Source: Prosthecomicrobium pneumaticum (GTDB lineage: Bacteria > Pseudomonadota > Alphaproteobacteria > Rhizobiales > Kaistiaceae). Taken from it: a stretch of DNA of 64,000 nucleotides. Location of the stretch: assembly GCF_014199915.1 (NCBI RefSeq), contig NZ_JACHOO010000008.1:1-64000 (forward strand). Reading direction: 5' to 3'. The translations under genes were made by a program, and so were the position numbers. The first letter of the stretch is position 1. Each line of letters opens with the position of its first letter. This document shows positions 14,733 to 23,704 of this stretch, piece after piece. Below the pieces are notes generated by a model, which made no database searches, was not told the origin of the DNA, and was given only the letters and a program-made list of their open reading frames with translations.

Positions 14733-15638
14733 ATGACGGCGCTCTCCGCACCGGTCGACGACGGCGAGCGGGTGCTCGCCGGCATCTCTCTGGCGCTTCT
14801 CGGCAATCTCGCCTTCGCGAGCGCCGATGCGGTCGTCAAGCTGCTCTCGGTGCGCTACTCGGTGTTCCAGCTCGCTTTCATGCAGGCGAGCTTCGCCACC
14901 ATCCCGCTGATGGTGCTCGTGATGAAGCATGGCGGGCCGGGCCGGCTGCGGGTGCGGCATCCGCGCCTCGTGCTGCTGCGCGGTCTGCTCGCCGGCTTCG
15001 GCGGCACATGCGGCGTCTATGCCTATTCCCAGCTGCCGCTGGCCGATTCCTATGCGATCGCCTTCTCGACACCGCTGATCGTGACGCTCCTGTCGATCCC
15101 ACTCCTCGGCGAGAAGGTCGGCATCCATCGCTGGGGTGCGGTGGTGGTCGGGCTCGTCGGCGTGCTGATCATGGTGCGGCCCGGCTTCGCGGCGGTCGGC
15201 CCCGGCCATGGCGCGATGTTCGTGGCGGCGGTCAACGGCGCCTTCGTCGTGTTGCTGATGCGCAAGATCGCCCGGCTCGAGCAGCCGGCGGTCATGGTGA
15301 CGGCGGCGGTCGGCGGGCAGATCCTCGTCAACATCCCCGGCATGATCTGGACCTTCCAGACCCCGGCCCTCGCCGATCTCGGGCTCGCCGCGCTCGGCGG
15401 CCTCGCCATGGGCAGCGCGCAGTTCCTGATCGTGCGCGGCCTGTCGCTCGCCCCGGCGAGCGCCGTGGCACCAATGCAATATTCGATGATGCTGTGGGCG
15501 GTGATCTACGGCGCGGTTCTCTTCGCGACGCCGGTCGATCCGATCCTGCTCGCCGGCGCCTCGATCGTGATCGGCAGCGGGCTCTACATCATGCACCGCG
15601 AGCGCCGACGGGGCCGCACCTTGCGGGCGCATGTCTGA
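14733..15638 (+). CDS. DMT-superfamily (EamA) permease
   Basis: A 301-residue inner-membrane protein with ten hydrophobic segments arranged as two EamA repeats (first about 15-145, second about 155-290). The repeat marks are visible: GLLAGFGGTCGVYAYSQLPL at the end of repeat one and SAVAPMQYSMMLWAVIYGAV at the end of repeat two. Members export metabolites, often amino acids or purines, or act in riboflavin or SAM transport; the substrate cannot be read from sequence. The start has GGGAG just upstream. Confidence 0.9.
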   Translation: MTALSAPVDDGERVLAGISLALLGNLAFASADAVVKLLSVRYSVFQLAFMQASFATIPLMVLVMKHGGPGRLRVRHPRLVLLRGLLAGFGGTCGVYAYSQLPLADSYAIAFSTPLIVTLLSIPLLGEKVGIHRWGAVVVGLVGVLIMVRPGFAAVGPGHGAMFVAAVNGAFVVLLMRKIARLEQPAVMVTAAVGGQILVNIPGMIWTFQTPALADLGLAALGGLAMGSAQFLIVRGLSLAPASAVAPMQYSMMLWAVIYGAVLFATPVDPILLAGASIVIGSGLYIMHRERRRGRTLRAHV

Positions 15639-15680
15639 GGGGCGCGGGCGGCAGCGTGCGACGGGCAGATTTAGCCCAAA

Positions 15681-15710
15681 CTAAAAAGCGGCCGATAATT
15701 CGGCCGCTTC
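15681..15710 (-). terminator. Rho-independent terminator read on the minus strand
   Basis: AAGCGGCCGA and TCGGCCGCTT (15686-15709) form a perfect 10-bp stem with a TAAT loop. Read leftwards it is followed by TTTTTAG, a proper U-tract; read rightwards by CAAAG, which is poor. Yet the nearest upstream gene on the minus strand is missing (the next gene on that side is transcribed rightwards). Confidence 0.6.
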
Positions 15711-15774
15711 AAAGACAAATGCCAATACACTTGAAACACAGACGTTGGGTCAGAATTTGCGAACGCATAAGTGG

Positions 15775-15829
15775 TTAACCTGACCTTAACGGAAATCCAC
15801 GGCGTGCGCTTTGCGACGTGATGTCGCAA
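15775..15829 (+). promoter_or_regulatory. CtrA box and leader hairpin before secreted protein gene
   Basis: TTAA at 15775-15778 and TTAA at 15786-15789, separated by seven bases, match the full CtrA consensus (TTAA-N7-TTAA), here as TTAACC and TTAAC. Downstream, TTGCGAC (15811-15817) and GTCGCAA (15823-15829) form a perfect 7-bp inverted repeat with a 5-base spacer, either an operator or a leader hairpin. The gene start is at 15909. Confidence 0.65.
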
Positions 15830-15908
15830 CCAAAACTCTCCATCCCGGTTGACTCCGCAGCTCGGCGGATCCGTCCGCCGGCGGCTCATCAGAGATCAGG
15901 AGAGAACC

Positions 15909-16514
15909 ATGGGTAAGATCGGCTGCCTTGCGGCGCTCGTTGCGCTCGCTCTCTCGTCGACCTCGGCCTCCGCCCTCGACGTCAGCGTCGGCGGCGCGAG
16001 CGCGAGCGTCGGCGGACGTTCGGGCGGTGGTGTCGGTGTCAGTGCCAATGTCGGCAATGCCGCGAGCGCCAATGTGGGCGTCGGCGGCGGCGCGAATGGT
16101 GGCGTCGGGGCCAACGCCAATGCCAGCATCGGCAACACCAACGCCAATGCGAACGTCAACGCGCTGGGGAACAACTCCGTCGCCGACGTCGACGCATCGG
16201 TCAATACCGGCGCGCTCGGCCGCTCCAGTTCGGTCGATGCGGATGTCGGCATCGGCGGCAACAGCGCCGCGGATGTCGATCTGGATCTCAGCCTGCTCGA
16301 AGGCGGCGGCGGCCTCGGTGGACCGGGCGATCCGGATGGCCCGGGTGCCGGCGGCCCCGACGGGCCGGGCGTGATCGGTCAGAACGGCCGCAACAGCGGC
16401 ATCACCGTTGCGCAGGCACGCAAGCGCTGCGTCGGGATTCTCGCCCATTCGCAGCAGTACGACAACGATCTGGTTGCGCTCTGCCGCGCCGTGCAGCGCA
16501 TGGCGGCCCGCTGA
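15909..16514 (+). CDS. Secreted Gly/Asn/Ala-rich low-complexity protein
   Basis: A 201-residue protein. AGGAG lies 6 bases before the ATG at 15909. A clear signal peptide (KIGCLAALVALALSSTSASA) is followed by a long low-complexity part (about 25-160) of Val/Gly/Asn/Ala/Asp repeats such as SANVGVGGGAN, NANANVNALG and DVDASVNTGA, then a Gly/Pro/Asp linker and a conserved-looking C-terminal domain (about 165-201) with two Cys in RKRCVGILAH and ALCRAV. The repeats suggest an extended surface or matrix protein. The CtrA box upstream would tie its expression to the cell cycle. No family name is certain. Confidence 0.75.
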   Translation: MGKIGCLAALVALALSSTSASALDVSVGGASASVGGRSGGGVGVSANVGNAASANVGVGGGANGGVGANANASIGNTNANANVNALGNNSVADVDASVNTGALGRSSSVDADVGIGGNSAADVDLDLSLLEGGGGLGGPGDPDGPGAGGPDGPGVIGQNGRNSGITVAQARKRCVGILAHSQQYDNDLVALCRAVQRMAAR

Positions 16515-16525
16515 ACCCTCCTCCT

Positions 16526-16554
16526 CATCCCTCTCCCGAACCGGGGGAGGGATG
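16526..16554. terminator. Palindrome between convergent genes (CCCTCTCCC family)
   Basis: CATCCCTCTCCCG (16526-16538) pairs with CGGGGGAGGGATG (16542-16554) with one G-U type mismatch and a 3-base loop. It sits between the convergent secreted-protein and folD genes and belongs to the same palindrome family as 42285-42309, 47487-47511 and 62066-62088. Confidence 0.5.
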
Positions 16555-16559
16555 ACCGC

Positions 16560-17498
16560 TCACTCGCCGAGCGGCGGGGCGGGCCAGCCGGCGGCGCGAT
16601 AGGCCGCCTTCACCGTGTTCGCCATCAGCATGGCGATCGTCATCGGCCCGACCCCGCCCGGCACCGGCGTGATCGCCGCGGCACGCCCCGTCGCCTCGGC
16701 CGTCGCGACATCGCCGCAGAGGCGCGTACCGTCCGGCCCCTTCTCCGGCGCCGCCACCCGGTTGATGCCGACATCGATCACCACCGCGCCCGGCTTGATC
16801 CAGTCGCCGCGCACCATCTCCGGACGGCCCGTCGCGGCGACCAGGATGTCGGCCCGCCGCGTCACGGCCGGCAGATCGGCCGTGCGCGAATGGGCGATCG
16901 TCACCGTCGCCTGCGCCTGCAGGAGCAGTTGCGCGATCGGCTTGCCGACGAGGTTCGAGCGGCCGACCACCACAGCCTCCCGTCCGGAGAGATCGGGACC
17001 CAGCACGCGGCGAATGAGCAGCATCGCACCGGCCGGCGTACACGGCACCATGGCCTCGCCGCCGGCGGCGAGACGGCCGACGTTGAGCGGATGCAGGCCG
17101 TCGACGTCTTTCTCCGGGGCGATCGCCTCGATCACCCGTGCCCGCGCCTCGTCGAGCCTGCCCGGCAGCGGGAACTGCACGAGAATGCCGTGGATCTCGG
17201 GGTCGCGGTTGAGCGCCTCGACGAGAGCGATCAGTTCGATCTCGGATGTCGAAGCCGGCAGCGTGTGCTGCACGGAGTGGAAGCCGAGCGCCGTCGCCCG
17301 TTTGCCCTTCGCGCCGACATAGACCTGGCTCGCCGGATCCTCGCCGACGAGCACGACGGCGAGTCCGGGGCGGATGCCGGTCTCGGCCGTCAGCCGGGCC
17401 GATGCCGCCCCGACCGCCGCGACGACCGCTTCCGCAACCGCCCGGCCATCGATCCGTTGGGTCGGGATCTCAGCGGAAGACGACGGTGCGCTGGCCAT
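16560..17498 (-). CDS. folD: Bifunctional methylene-THF dehydrogenase/methenyl-THF cyclohydrolase
   Basis: A 312-residue FolD. It interconverts 5,10-methylene-, 5,10-methenyl- and 10-formyl-tetrahydrofolate with NADP. The signatures are present: [13 protein letters not shown] with the catalytic Lys, [35 protein letters not shown] (Rossmann loop) and the C-terminal [14 protein letters not shown]. It overlaps the 3' end of purU by 29 bases, so the two are one transcript. Together they take methylene-THF to formate. The length is slightly above average because of the first 15 residues. Confidence 0.97.
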   Translation of the reverse strand: MASAPSSSAEIPTQRIDGRAVAEAVVAAVGAASARLTAETGIRPGLAVVLVGEDPASQVYVGAKGKRATALGFHSVQHTLPASTSEIELIALVEALNRDPEIHGILVQFPLPGRLDEARARVIEAIAPEKDVDGLHPLNVGRLAAGGEAMVPCTPAGAMLLIRRVLGPDLSGREAVVVGRSNLVGKPIAQLLLQAQATVTIAHSRTADLPAVTRRADILVAATGRPEMVRGDWIKPGAVVIDVGINRVAAPEKGPDGTRLCGDVATAEATGRAAAITPVPGGVGPMTIAMLMANTVKAAYRAAGWPAPPLGE

Positions 17499-18333
17499 TG
17501 ATCAGCACCCTGTGTTCGAGGTGGAATTTGATCGCGCGTGCCAGCACGGCACATTCGACGTCGCGGCCGATCGCGATCAGAGTCTCGGCCGACATCGAAT
17601 GGTCGACCCGCTCGACGTCCTGCTCGATGATCGGGCCTTCGTCGAGATCGGCGGTGACGTAATGCGCCGTCGCCCCGATCAGCTTGACGCCCCGTTCGTG
17701 CGCCCGGTGATAGGGCTTGGCACCCTTGAAGCTCGGCAGGAAGGAATGATGGATGTTGATGACGCGCCCGGCGAGCGCGCGCGACATGCCGTCGGACAGG
17801 ACCTGCATGTAGCGGGCGAGCACGACGAGATCGATCCGCTCGGCCTCGATCATGGCGAGGAGCGCGTTCTCCTGCTCGGCCTTGCGATCCGGCGTGACGG
17901 GCAGATGGTGGAAGGGCAGACCGTCGGCCTCGACACGCCGGCGCAGCGTCTCGTGATTGGAGACGACCGAGACGAGCTCCATCGGCAGCTGATCGATGGA
18001 ATTGCGGTAGAGCAGATCGTTCAGGCAATGGCCCATCTTCGAGACGAGGATCATCACCCGCGGCCGCACGGCGAGATCGTGGATGTGCCAGTCGAGCTGG
18101 TAGGCGGTGGCGACCGGGGCGAAGCCGCGCGTGAAGGATTCGACCGTCGTCGTCGGCGCCGAGAAGGCGACGCGCATGAAGAAGCGGCCGGTCTCCGGAT
18201 CGCCGTACTGGGCGCTCTCGACGATGTTGCCGTCCTGGGCCGCGAGCGAGTTGGCGACCGCGGCGACGATACCCTTCCGATCCTCGCAGGAGAGCGTCAG
18301 AACGAAGCGTGCCGGATCCATGCCCATGATCAT
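17470..18333 (-). CDS. purU: Formyltetrahydrofolate deformylase
   Basis: A 287-residue PurU, which hydrolyses 10-formyl-THF to THF and formate. Residues about 8-85 are the ACT regulatory domain ([20 protein letters not shown]), and 90-285 the formyltransferase fold with [14 protein letters not shown]-type sequence ([19 protein letters not shown]), GATAHYVT and [11 protein letters not shown], holding the Asn-His-Asp catalytic set. Start codon choice is among three close Met residues; the first is at 18333. In alphaproteobacteria FolD-PurU pairs often serve one-carbon units released from methylamine, sarcosine or betaine breakdown; no such gene is nearby. Confidence 0.96.
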   Translation of the reverse strand: MIMGMDPARFVLTLSCEDRKGIVAAVANSLAAQDGNIVESAQYGDPETGRFFMRVAFSAPTTTVESFTRGFAPVATAYQLDWHIHDLAVRPRVMILVSKMGHCLNDLLYRNSIDQLPMELVSVVSNHETLRRRVEADGLPFHHLPVTPDRKAEQENALLAMIEAERIDLVVLARYMQVLSDGMSRALAGRVINIHHSFLPSFKGAKPYHRAHERGVKLIGATAHYVTADLDEGPIIEQDVERVDHSMSAETLIAIGRDVECAVLARAIKFHLEHRVLINGQRTVVFR

Positions 18334-18479
18334 TTCCCAACGAGGCGCGGCGCGCCCGCGCCGGCCGGCGGAGCACTAGCGGGCGCGAGCAGGCGCCGCA
18401 ACAGGCAAAGCCGCGCAGCCGCGGCGTTGGAAAGCGCGGCAGGGGCGTGCTAAGTGCGGCGGCGGCCGCGAGGGGCGAC

Positions 18480-19262
18480 ATGGCTGAACAGACGAACCGT
18501 CAAACCCGCATCGCGGTGCTCGCCGGCCCGACGCCGGACGCGCAGGAAGCGCAGGTGCGGCTTGCCGAACGCTACGGCACCGTCGAGCCGGAGGCCGCGA
18601 CCGTGATCGTCGCGCTCGGCGGCGACGGCTTCATGCTGCAGATGCTGCACCGCTTCATGAATGCCGGGAAGCCGATCTACGGCATGAACCGTGGCACGGT
18701 CGGCTTCCTGATGAACGATTATAGCGAGGAGGATCTGATCGAGCGGGTCGACGCCGCGCTCGTCACCGCGCTCCACCCGCTCGTCATGCAGACGCGCGAC
18801 GATGCCGGCCGCGCCGCGCAATCCTTCGCGATCAACGAGGTCGCCCTGTTCCGCCAGTCCTATCAGGCGGCGAAGCTCAGGATCACCATCGACGGCGCCG
18901 TGCGGCTCGAAGAGCTGATCTGCGACGGCATCCTCGTCGCCACCCCCGCCGGATCGACCGCCTACAACCTCTCCGCCCACGGGCCGATCCTGCCGCTCTC
19001 GGCGCCAATGCTGGCGCTCACGCCGATCAGCGCCTTCCGGCCCCGGCGCTGGCGCGGCGCGATCATTCCCGACCGGGCGGTGGTCAAGATCGAGGTGCTC
19101 GAGACGGAGAAGCGACCGGTCAATGCGGTCGCCGACCACACCGAAGTGAAATCGGTGGTCGAGGTCGTGGTGCGCCAGGACCGCCGCGCCCGCAGCCTGA
19201 TCATGTTCGACCCCGGCCACTCCTTCGACGAGCGGATCCTCGCCGAACAATTCCGCTACTGA
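18480..19262 (+). CDS. nadK: NAD kinase
   Basis: A 260-residue NAD kinase making NADP from NAD and ATP. The ATG at 18480 follows AGGGG. Key motifs: [14 protein letters not shown] (the GGDG phosphate site), [23 protein letters not shown] (NE motif), [20 protein letters not shown] and AHGPILPL. The length is typical of the short alphaproteobacterial form. It is divergent from purU. The closeness to folD, an NADP-linked enzyme, may be chance. Confidence 0.95.
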   Translation: MAEQTNRQTRIAVLAGPTPDAQEAQVRLAERYGTVEPEAATVIVALGGDGFMLQMLHRFMNAGKPIYGMNRGTVGFLMNDYSEEDLIERVDAALVTALHPLVMQTRDDAGRAAQSFAINEVALFRQSYQAAKLRITIDGAVRLEELICDGILVATPAGSTAYNLSAHGPILPLSAPMLALTPISAFRPRRWRGAIIPDRAVVKIEVLETEKRPVNAVADHTEVKSVVEVVVRQDRRARSLIMFDPGHSFDERILAEQFRY

Positions 19263-19285
19263 TCGGCGCCGCGGGTCGCCACGGA

Positions 19286-19855
19286 TCAGCGCGTCCAGTC
19301 GCTGACGATCTCGGACAGCGCCGGCCGCGGCCGCTCGAAGGGCGGGATGTCGGGCGTGCCGATATGGACGAGCCCGGCAAGTCGCTCCTCGGGCGCGAGA
19401 CCGAGCAGCGCGCGCGCATCCTCGTCATAGGTCACCCATTCGGTGATCCACTGGGCGCCGAAGCCCATCGCCTGCGCCGCGACGACGAGGTTCATCGCCG
19501 CCGCACCGGCCGAGAGCACCTGCTCCCATTCCGGGATCTTTGGATGAGGCGCGGCGCGGCTGACCACCGCGACGACCAGCGGGGACCGGGTGAAGCGGGC
19601 CTCCTCGAAAGCGATGCGCTTCTCGTCGGCGCCGGGCTGTTTCGTCCTCAGGAGGGCGGCGAAGGCGGCGCCCGCTTCGGCACGGGCCGCGCCCCTGAAG
19701 AGAATGAAGCGCCAGGGCGCCAGCTTGCCGTGGTCCGGCACGCGCGCGGCGATCGTCAGGAGGGTGTCGAGCTGCGCCGCGTCGGGACCGGGCTCGACGA
19801 GATTGACGGCGGGGATCGAACGGCGCCGCAGCAGGAAATCGATCGTATCGTTCAT
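19286..19855 (-). CDS. Nitroreductase-family flavoprotein (YdjA-like)
   Basis: A 189-residue protein of the FMN nitroreductase fold. It opens FLLRRRSIPAVNLVEPGP, with the FMN-binding Arg-Arg pair, then IAARVPDHGKLAPWRFILFR, and ends with GFGAQWITEWVTYDEDAR and LVHIGTP, all characteristic of the small YdjA subgroup. It reduces nitro or quinone compounds with NAD(P)H; the natural substrate is unknown. It converges on nadK, 23 bases away. Confidence 0.9.
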   Translation of the reverse strand: MNDTIDFLLRRRSIPAVNLVEPGPDAAQLDTLLTIAARVPDHGKLAPWRFILFRGAARAEAGAAFAALLRTKQPGADEKRIAFEEARFTRSPLVVAVVSRAAPHPKIPEWEQVLSAGAAAMNLVVAAQAMGFGAQWITEWVTYDEDARALLGLAPEERLAGLVHIGTPDIPPFERPRPALSEIVSDWTR

Positions 19856-20071
19856 GGGGGGTCTCTCGACATCGGGAAAGGCCGTGTGGCGCCGGCCCGG
19901 CGAGGCTTAGCGGATTCGCCGCCGGGCGAGAATGGCGGACGGCGTCGCAGGGGGCGGATGCTTGCCGGCCGGTCTTGAATTCGCCATCCTGCCGCTCCTT
20001 ATGCTCGCGCCGGGCCGGCCAGCGGCCGCAGCGCGGGCCGAGACGGGGGCGAACCGGGAGACGGAGCAGCG

Positions 20072-21139
20072 ATGAGGCGGCGAATCAGCATCGGCACGAA
20101 GGCGGCGGCCCTGCTCGCCGCGGCGATGCTCGTCGCCATCCCGTCTCTCCACGCCCAGGACGCCCTGCCACTGCCGCCCGCCGATGTGCCCGACGGTGCT
20201 GCGCCCGCCGATCCGATGGCCCTGACGCCGCTGCAGGGCGGCCTTCCCGCGCCGATGATGACCGCACCGCCGCCCGCGGCCCCTGCCCCGCCGCGCGGCG
20301 AGGCCGCCGCGCCGCCGCCCGCAGCCCTCCCTCCGGCTGCGGCACCGCCGGCCGCTGCCACGGCGCCCGCCGCCGCGCCGATCGGCAATCTGACGCTCGA
20401 GGCACGCCTCACGGAGGACGGCCGATCCGTCCCGGCCGACGTGATCTGGCGGGTGTTCTCGCAGACGCCGGGCGGCGATGGCCGCCTGCCGCTCGTCAAG
20501 GAGGAGACCGGCGGCATTGTCACGCTGGCGGTCGAGCCGGGCCGCTATGTCGTCCATGCCGCCTATGGCCGGGCCGGTGCGGCGAAGCAGATCACCGTCG
20601 GCGGCACGGCGGTGCACGACACGCTGGTGCTCAATGCCGGCGGCCTCAAGCTCAGCGCGATGGTCGGCAGCGACAAGACGGTCAATGGCGACGAAGCCTC
20701 CTTCGACATCTTCGCCGAGGAGCAGAGCGATGCCGGCGAGCGGCGGCTGATCGTGCCGCGGGTGCACCCGAACCGCGTCGTCCGGCTGAATGCGGCGACC
20801 TATCATGTCGTCGGGCGCTACGGGAACGCCAATGCGGTGGTCCGGGCCGACATCCGGGTCGAGCCGGGCAAGCTCACCGAGGCGACGCTCTATCAGCAGG
20901 CGGCGCGGATGACGCTGAAGCTCGTCGCCGAACGCGGCGGCGAGGCGCTCGCCAACACGAACTGGTCGGTGGTGACGCCCGGCGGCGACACGGTGTTCGA
21001 CAGCGTCGGCGCCTTCCCGGCCGTGGTGCTCGCGGTCGGCGACTACACCGCGATCGCCAAGCACGACGACAAGATCTACGAGCGCAGCTTCTCGGTCGAA
21101 TCGGGCATCGACCGCGAGATCGAAGTGCTGGCGAAGTAG
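20072..21139 (+). CDS. Secreted protein with three repeated beta-sandwich domains
   Basis: A 355-residue protein. A signal peptide (AAALLAAAMLVAIPSLHAQ) is followed by a Pro/Ala-rich linker (about 30-105) and three repeats of about 80 residues, each with a WxVF/WSV strand, a GxYxV strand and a final GxxxxxTLxL or similar: VIWRVFSQTPGG with GRYVVHAAYG; SFDIFAEEQ with TYHVVGRYG; and TNWSVVTPGG with GDYTAIAKH. This is the layout of carboxypeptidase-regulatory-like sandwiches. It should be periplasmic, with the linker possibly crossing peptidoglycan. No function is known for it. Confidence 0.75.
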   Translation: MRRRISIGTKAAALLAAAMLVAIPSLHAQDALPLPPADVPDGAAPADPMALTPLQGGLPAPMMTAPPPAAPAPPRGEAAAPPPAALPPAAAPPAAATAPAAAPIGNLTLEARLTEDGRSVPADVIWRVFSQTPGGDGRLPLVKEETGGIVTLAVEPGRYVVHAAYGRAGAAKQITVGGTAVHDTLVLNAGGLKLSAMVGSDKTVNGDEASFDIFAEEQSDAGERRLIVPRVHPNRVVRLNAATYHVVGRYGNANAVVRADIRVEPGKLTEATLYQQAARMTLKLVAERGGEALANTNWSVVTPGGDTVFDSVGAFPAVVLAVGDYTAIAKHDDKIYERSFSVESGIDREIEVLAK

Positions 21140-21180
21140 CCGGCTCGGGCAGCGAGCCCCCCGCCCCCTTCGTGGCCCGC

Positions 21181-22356
21181 CTATTCGGCCGCCTTGAGGG
21201 CCGCCCCGTCGCGCCATCGTCCGAGACGGGCGATCGCCTCTTCGAGCGTCGCCCGGTGCTTGGCGAAGCACAGCCGGACGAGGCCGGTCGTCGCCTTGTC
21301 GCGATAGAAGGCGGAGAGCGGGATGGTCGCGACCCCTGCCTCGCGCACCAGCCGCTCGGCGAAGGCCTGATCGTCGCCGGCCGCGTCGAAGGCGGAAATG
21401 TCGATGTTGAGGAAATAGGCGCCCGAGCAGGGCAGCACGTCGAAGCCCGCCTCCGCGAGCCCCGCGGCGAGGAAATCGCGGCGTTCCTGGAGCGCGCCGC
21501 GCAGGCCGTCGAAATAGGCCGCATCGAGCGCGAGGCCGGCGGCGACGGCACGCTGCAGCGCGGGGGGCGTCGTGAAGGTCAGATACTGGTGCGCGCGCGC
21601 GATCGGCTCGATCAGCGCCCGCTCGGCGGTGATGTAGCCGACCTTCCAGCCGGTCATAGAGAAGGACTTGCCGGCCGAACCGATCCGCACCGTGCGGGCC
21701 CGCGCCGAAGGGAGGCCGAACAGCGAGGCGTGCCGCGTGCCGTCGAAGGTCAGGTGCTCATAGACCTCGTCGCAGACGGCGACCAGATCGTGCCGGACGA
21801 GGAACGCGGCGAGCCAGGCGAGCTCTTCGGCGGAAAACACCTTGCCGGTCGGATTCATCGGCGTGTTGACGACGATGAGGCGGGTGTGCGCCGTCACCGC
21901 GGCTTCGAGCGCCGCCTTCGGCAGCGTCCAGTCGGGAGCGACGAGCCGCACCGGCACGACGGTCGCCCCGGCGCGCTCGATGATCGGCGCATAGGAATCA
22001 TAGGCGGGCTCGAGGATGATCGCCTCGTCGCCGGGATTGAGCAGCGCGAAGAAGGCGGCGGCGAGCGCCTCGGTGGCCCCGGAGGTGACGAGCACCTCGC
22101 TCTCCCAGTCGGCCTCGATGCCGAAGAAGCGGGCGCCGTTCTCCGCCACGGCGCGGCGCAGTTCCGGCACGCCCCGCATCGGCGGATATTGGTGCGGCCC
22201 TTCGAGGAGCGCGGCGGCGGCCGCCTCGACGACGGCCCGCGGCTCCAGCCCCTCCGGAAAGCCCTGGCCGAGATTGACCGCGCCATGCGCCGCGGCGAGC
22301 CGCGACATCGCCTCGAATACCGTGATCCCGAGCGCGCCGAAGGTCCTGTTCGTCAT
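21181..22356 (-). CDS. PLP-dependent class I/II aminotransferase (possible methionine-salvage transaminase)
   Basis: A 391-residue fold-type I aminotransferase. It opens FEAMSRLAAAHGAVNLGQGF, then TSGATEALAAAFFAL, NTPMNPTGKVFS, CDEVYEHLTFDG and the PLP lysine in RIGSAGKSFSMTGWKVGY, and ends with an Arg in VRLCFAKH for the carboxylate. The closest named relatives in layout are the YbdL-type methionine aminotransferases and DapC-like enzymes. Its place 1.3 kb from mtnB makes 2-oxo-4-methylthiobutyrate a plausible acceptor, the last step of methionine salvage. That is inference from context; succinyl-diaminopimelate or kynurenine activity is also possible. Confidence 0.85.
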   Translation of the reverse strand: MTNRTFGALGITVFEAMSRLAAAHGAVNLGQGFPEGLEPRAVVEAAAAALLEGPHQYPPMRGVPELRRAVAENGARFFGIEADWESEVLVTSGATEALAAAFFALLNPGDEAIILEPAYDSYAPIIERAGATVVPVRLVAPDWTLPKAALEAAVTAHTRLIVVNTPMNPTGKVFSAEELAWLAAFLVRHDLVAVCDEVYEHLTFDGTRHASLFGLPSARARTVRIGSAGKSFSMTGWKVGYITAERALIEPIARAHQYLTFTTPPALQRAVAAGLALDAAYFDGLRGALQERRDFLAAGLAEAGFDVLPCSGAYFLNIDISAFDAAGDDQAFAERLVREAGVATIPLSAFYRDKATTGLVRLCFAKHRATLEEAIARLGRWRDGAALKAAE

Positions 22357-22386
22357 CTCAAGCCGACCCGTCCATGCCTGCACCAA

Positions 22387-22412
22387 AGGCCCCGCACGGA
22401 CGCGCGGGGCCT
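22387..22412 (-). terminator. Rho-independent terminator of the orphan binding-protein gene
   Basis: AGGCCCCGC (22387-22395) and GCGGGGCCT (22404-22412) form a perfect 9-bp stem with an 8-base loop. Read leftwards it is followed by TTTGGTG. It lies 52 bases beyond the stop of the binding-protein gene and so isolates that gene from the aminotransferase downstream. Confidence 0.65.
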
Positions 22413-22464
22413 CTCTTGTCTCAAGTCTTCGTCCCGCCGTCTCCGGGCGGGAGGCGCGCTGCGC

Positions 22465-23517
22465 CTATCTCGCGGTCGCCGGGATCCACGGCGCCGTCGC
22501 CGCAGCGCTCTCGCCGAACTGCGGCAGCTTGGCGTTCAGATCCTCGATGGTCTTGATGCCCTTCTCGCGCAGCTCCGCCTGGGTGACGAGCGTCGGCTCG
22601 ACCACCACCTGCCGGCCCGGATCCTGGCCGGCGATCAGCAGCGCCACCGCCCGCACCGAGACCGCGCCGACCACCGCCGGATTGGTCGCCACCGTCGCGA
22701 CCCACGGGCTGCCCTCGGCGCCGATCTCCTGGATGTCGGCGGTCGAGATATCGGCAGAATAGATCTTCACCTTGTCGGCGACGCCGAGCTCCTCGACGGC
22801 GAGCTTGACGCCGCGGGCGAACTCGTCGAACGGCGCGAAGACGACCGAAATGTCGGGATTGGCCTGGAAGGCGGCCTTGGTCTGATCCGAGACCGAGGCC
22901 GCGATCGTGTCGTTGACGACGCCCCAGCGGGCCTTCTCGACGATGCCGGGATTGGCTTTCCTGACCTCCTCCCACACCGCGTTGCGGCGGTCGAGCGGGG
23001 CGAATCCCGGCACATAGACATAGCCCGCATTGAAGCTCGTGCCGTTCTCCTCGAGCGCCTTTTCGAGCGCGAGCTTCGCAAGCAGCGCGTCGCTCTGCTC
23101 GACCTGCGGGATCTTCTCGTTCTCGAGATTGACGTCGAAGGCGACGACCTTGATGCCGGCATCGACGGCCTTCTGGGCGACGTCCTTCAGCGACTCGGTG
23201 AGGCCGTGATCGATGATGATGCCCTCGACGCCGAGGCTGATCGCCTGATCGATCTGGTCGCGCTGTTCGGCGGCGTCCTGCCGGCCCGGAAAGACGCGCA
23301 GATCGATGCCGAGCGCGCGGGCCTGCGCCTCGGCACCGGCCTGATAGGCCTGAAAGAAGTCGCCGCCCGAGATGTAGGTGACGAGCGCCACCTTGACGCC
23401 GCCCTTGTCGAACGGCGCCGGTGCTCCGGCGAGACCTTCGGCGCGAGCGGTGCCGGCGAGGAGGCCGGCCATGCCGAGGCCGGCGGCGGCGAGAGCGAGC
23501 GCCCGTCTGGTGATCAT
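22465..23517 (-). CDS. Periplasmic sugar-type binding protein, orphan (ribose/LuxR-type, Peripla_BP_4)
   Basis: A 350-residue binding protein. The ATG at 23517 follows GGGGGA. The signal peptide (ALALAAAGLGMAGLLAGTARA) is followed by EGLAGAPAPFDKGGVKVALV, identical over its first 15 residues to the mature start of the product of 56278-57321. Both also share IDQAISLGVEGIIIDHG-like, SLKDVAQKAVDAGIKVVAFD, YVPGFAPLDRR and WGVVNDT blocks along their full length. No permease or ATPase gene is adjacent, and a terminator follows. It is divergent from mtnB, suggesting a ligand linked to methylthio-compounds or nucleosides, and probably borrows the transporter of its paralogue. Ligand and partner are inferred. 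Confidence 0.88.
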   Translation of the reverse strand: MITRRALALAAAGLGMAGLLAGTARAEGLAGAPAPFDKGGVKVALVTYISGGDFFQAYQAGAEAQARALGIDLRVFPGRQDAAEQRDQIDQAISLGVEGIIIDHGLTESLKDVAQKAVDAGIKVVAFDVNLENEKIPQVEQSDALLAKLALEKALEENGTSFNAGYVYVPGFAPLDRRNAVWEEVRKANPGIVEKARWGVVNDTIAASVSDQTKAAFQANPDISVVFAPFDEFARGVKLAVEELGVADKVKIYSADISTADIQEIGAEGSPWVATVATNPAVVGAVSVRAVALLIAGQDPGRQVVVEPTLVTQAELREKGIKTIEDLNAKLPQFGESAAATAPWIPATAR

Positions 23518-23704
23518 TCTATTCCCCCGAGATCGCGTTCGGCCGCCCCTAGAAGGGTCCCGGCCCGGACATGCCAACCTCGATAAGCCGTCGCACCGCT
23601 TTCCGGAACGAAGAAAATTCTATATCTCCCGCTTCCGGGTAGATTTTTCTCTCTCCAATCCGGGTCCGCCCTCGGCTAGCCTCCGGCTCGGGACATTCGA
23701 CGCC

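Noticed and set aside
19975-23586. A 1203-codon open frame on the plus strand
   Set aside because: It runs antisense through the aminotransferase and binding-protein genes and in another frame through 20072-21139; its product is Arg/Asp/Gly-rich without any family motif, as expected from high GC.
23518-23704. SAM riboswitch before mtnB
   Set aside because: No conserved riboswitch core or convincing multi-stem fold could be traced; the gap looks like a plain divergent promoter region.
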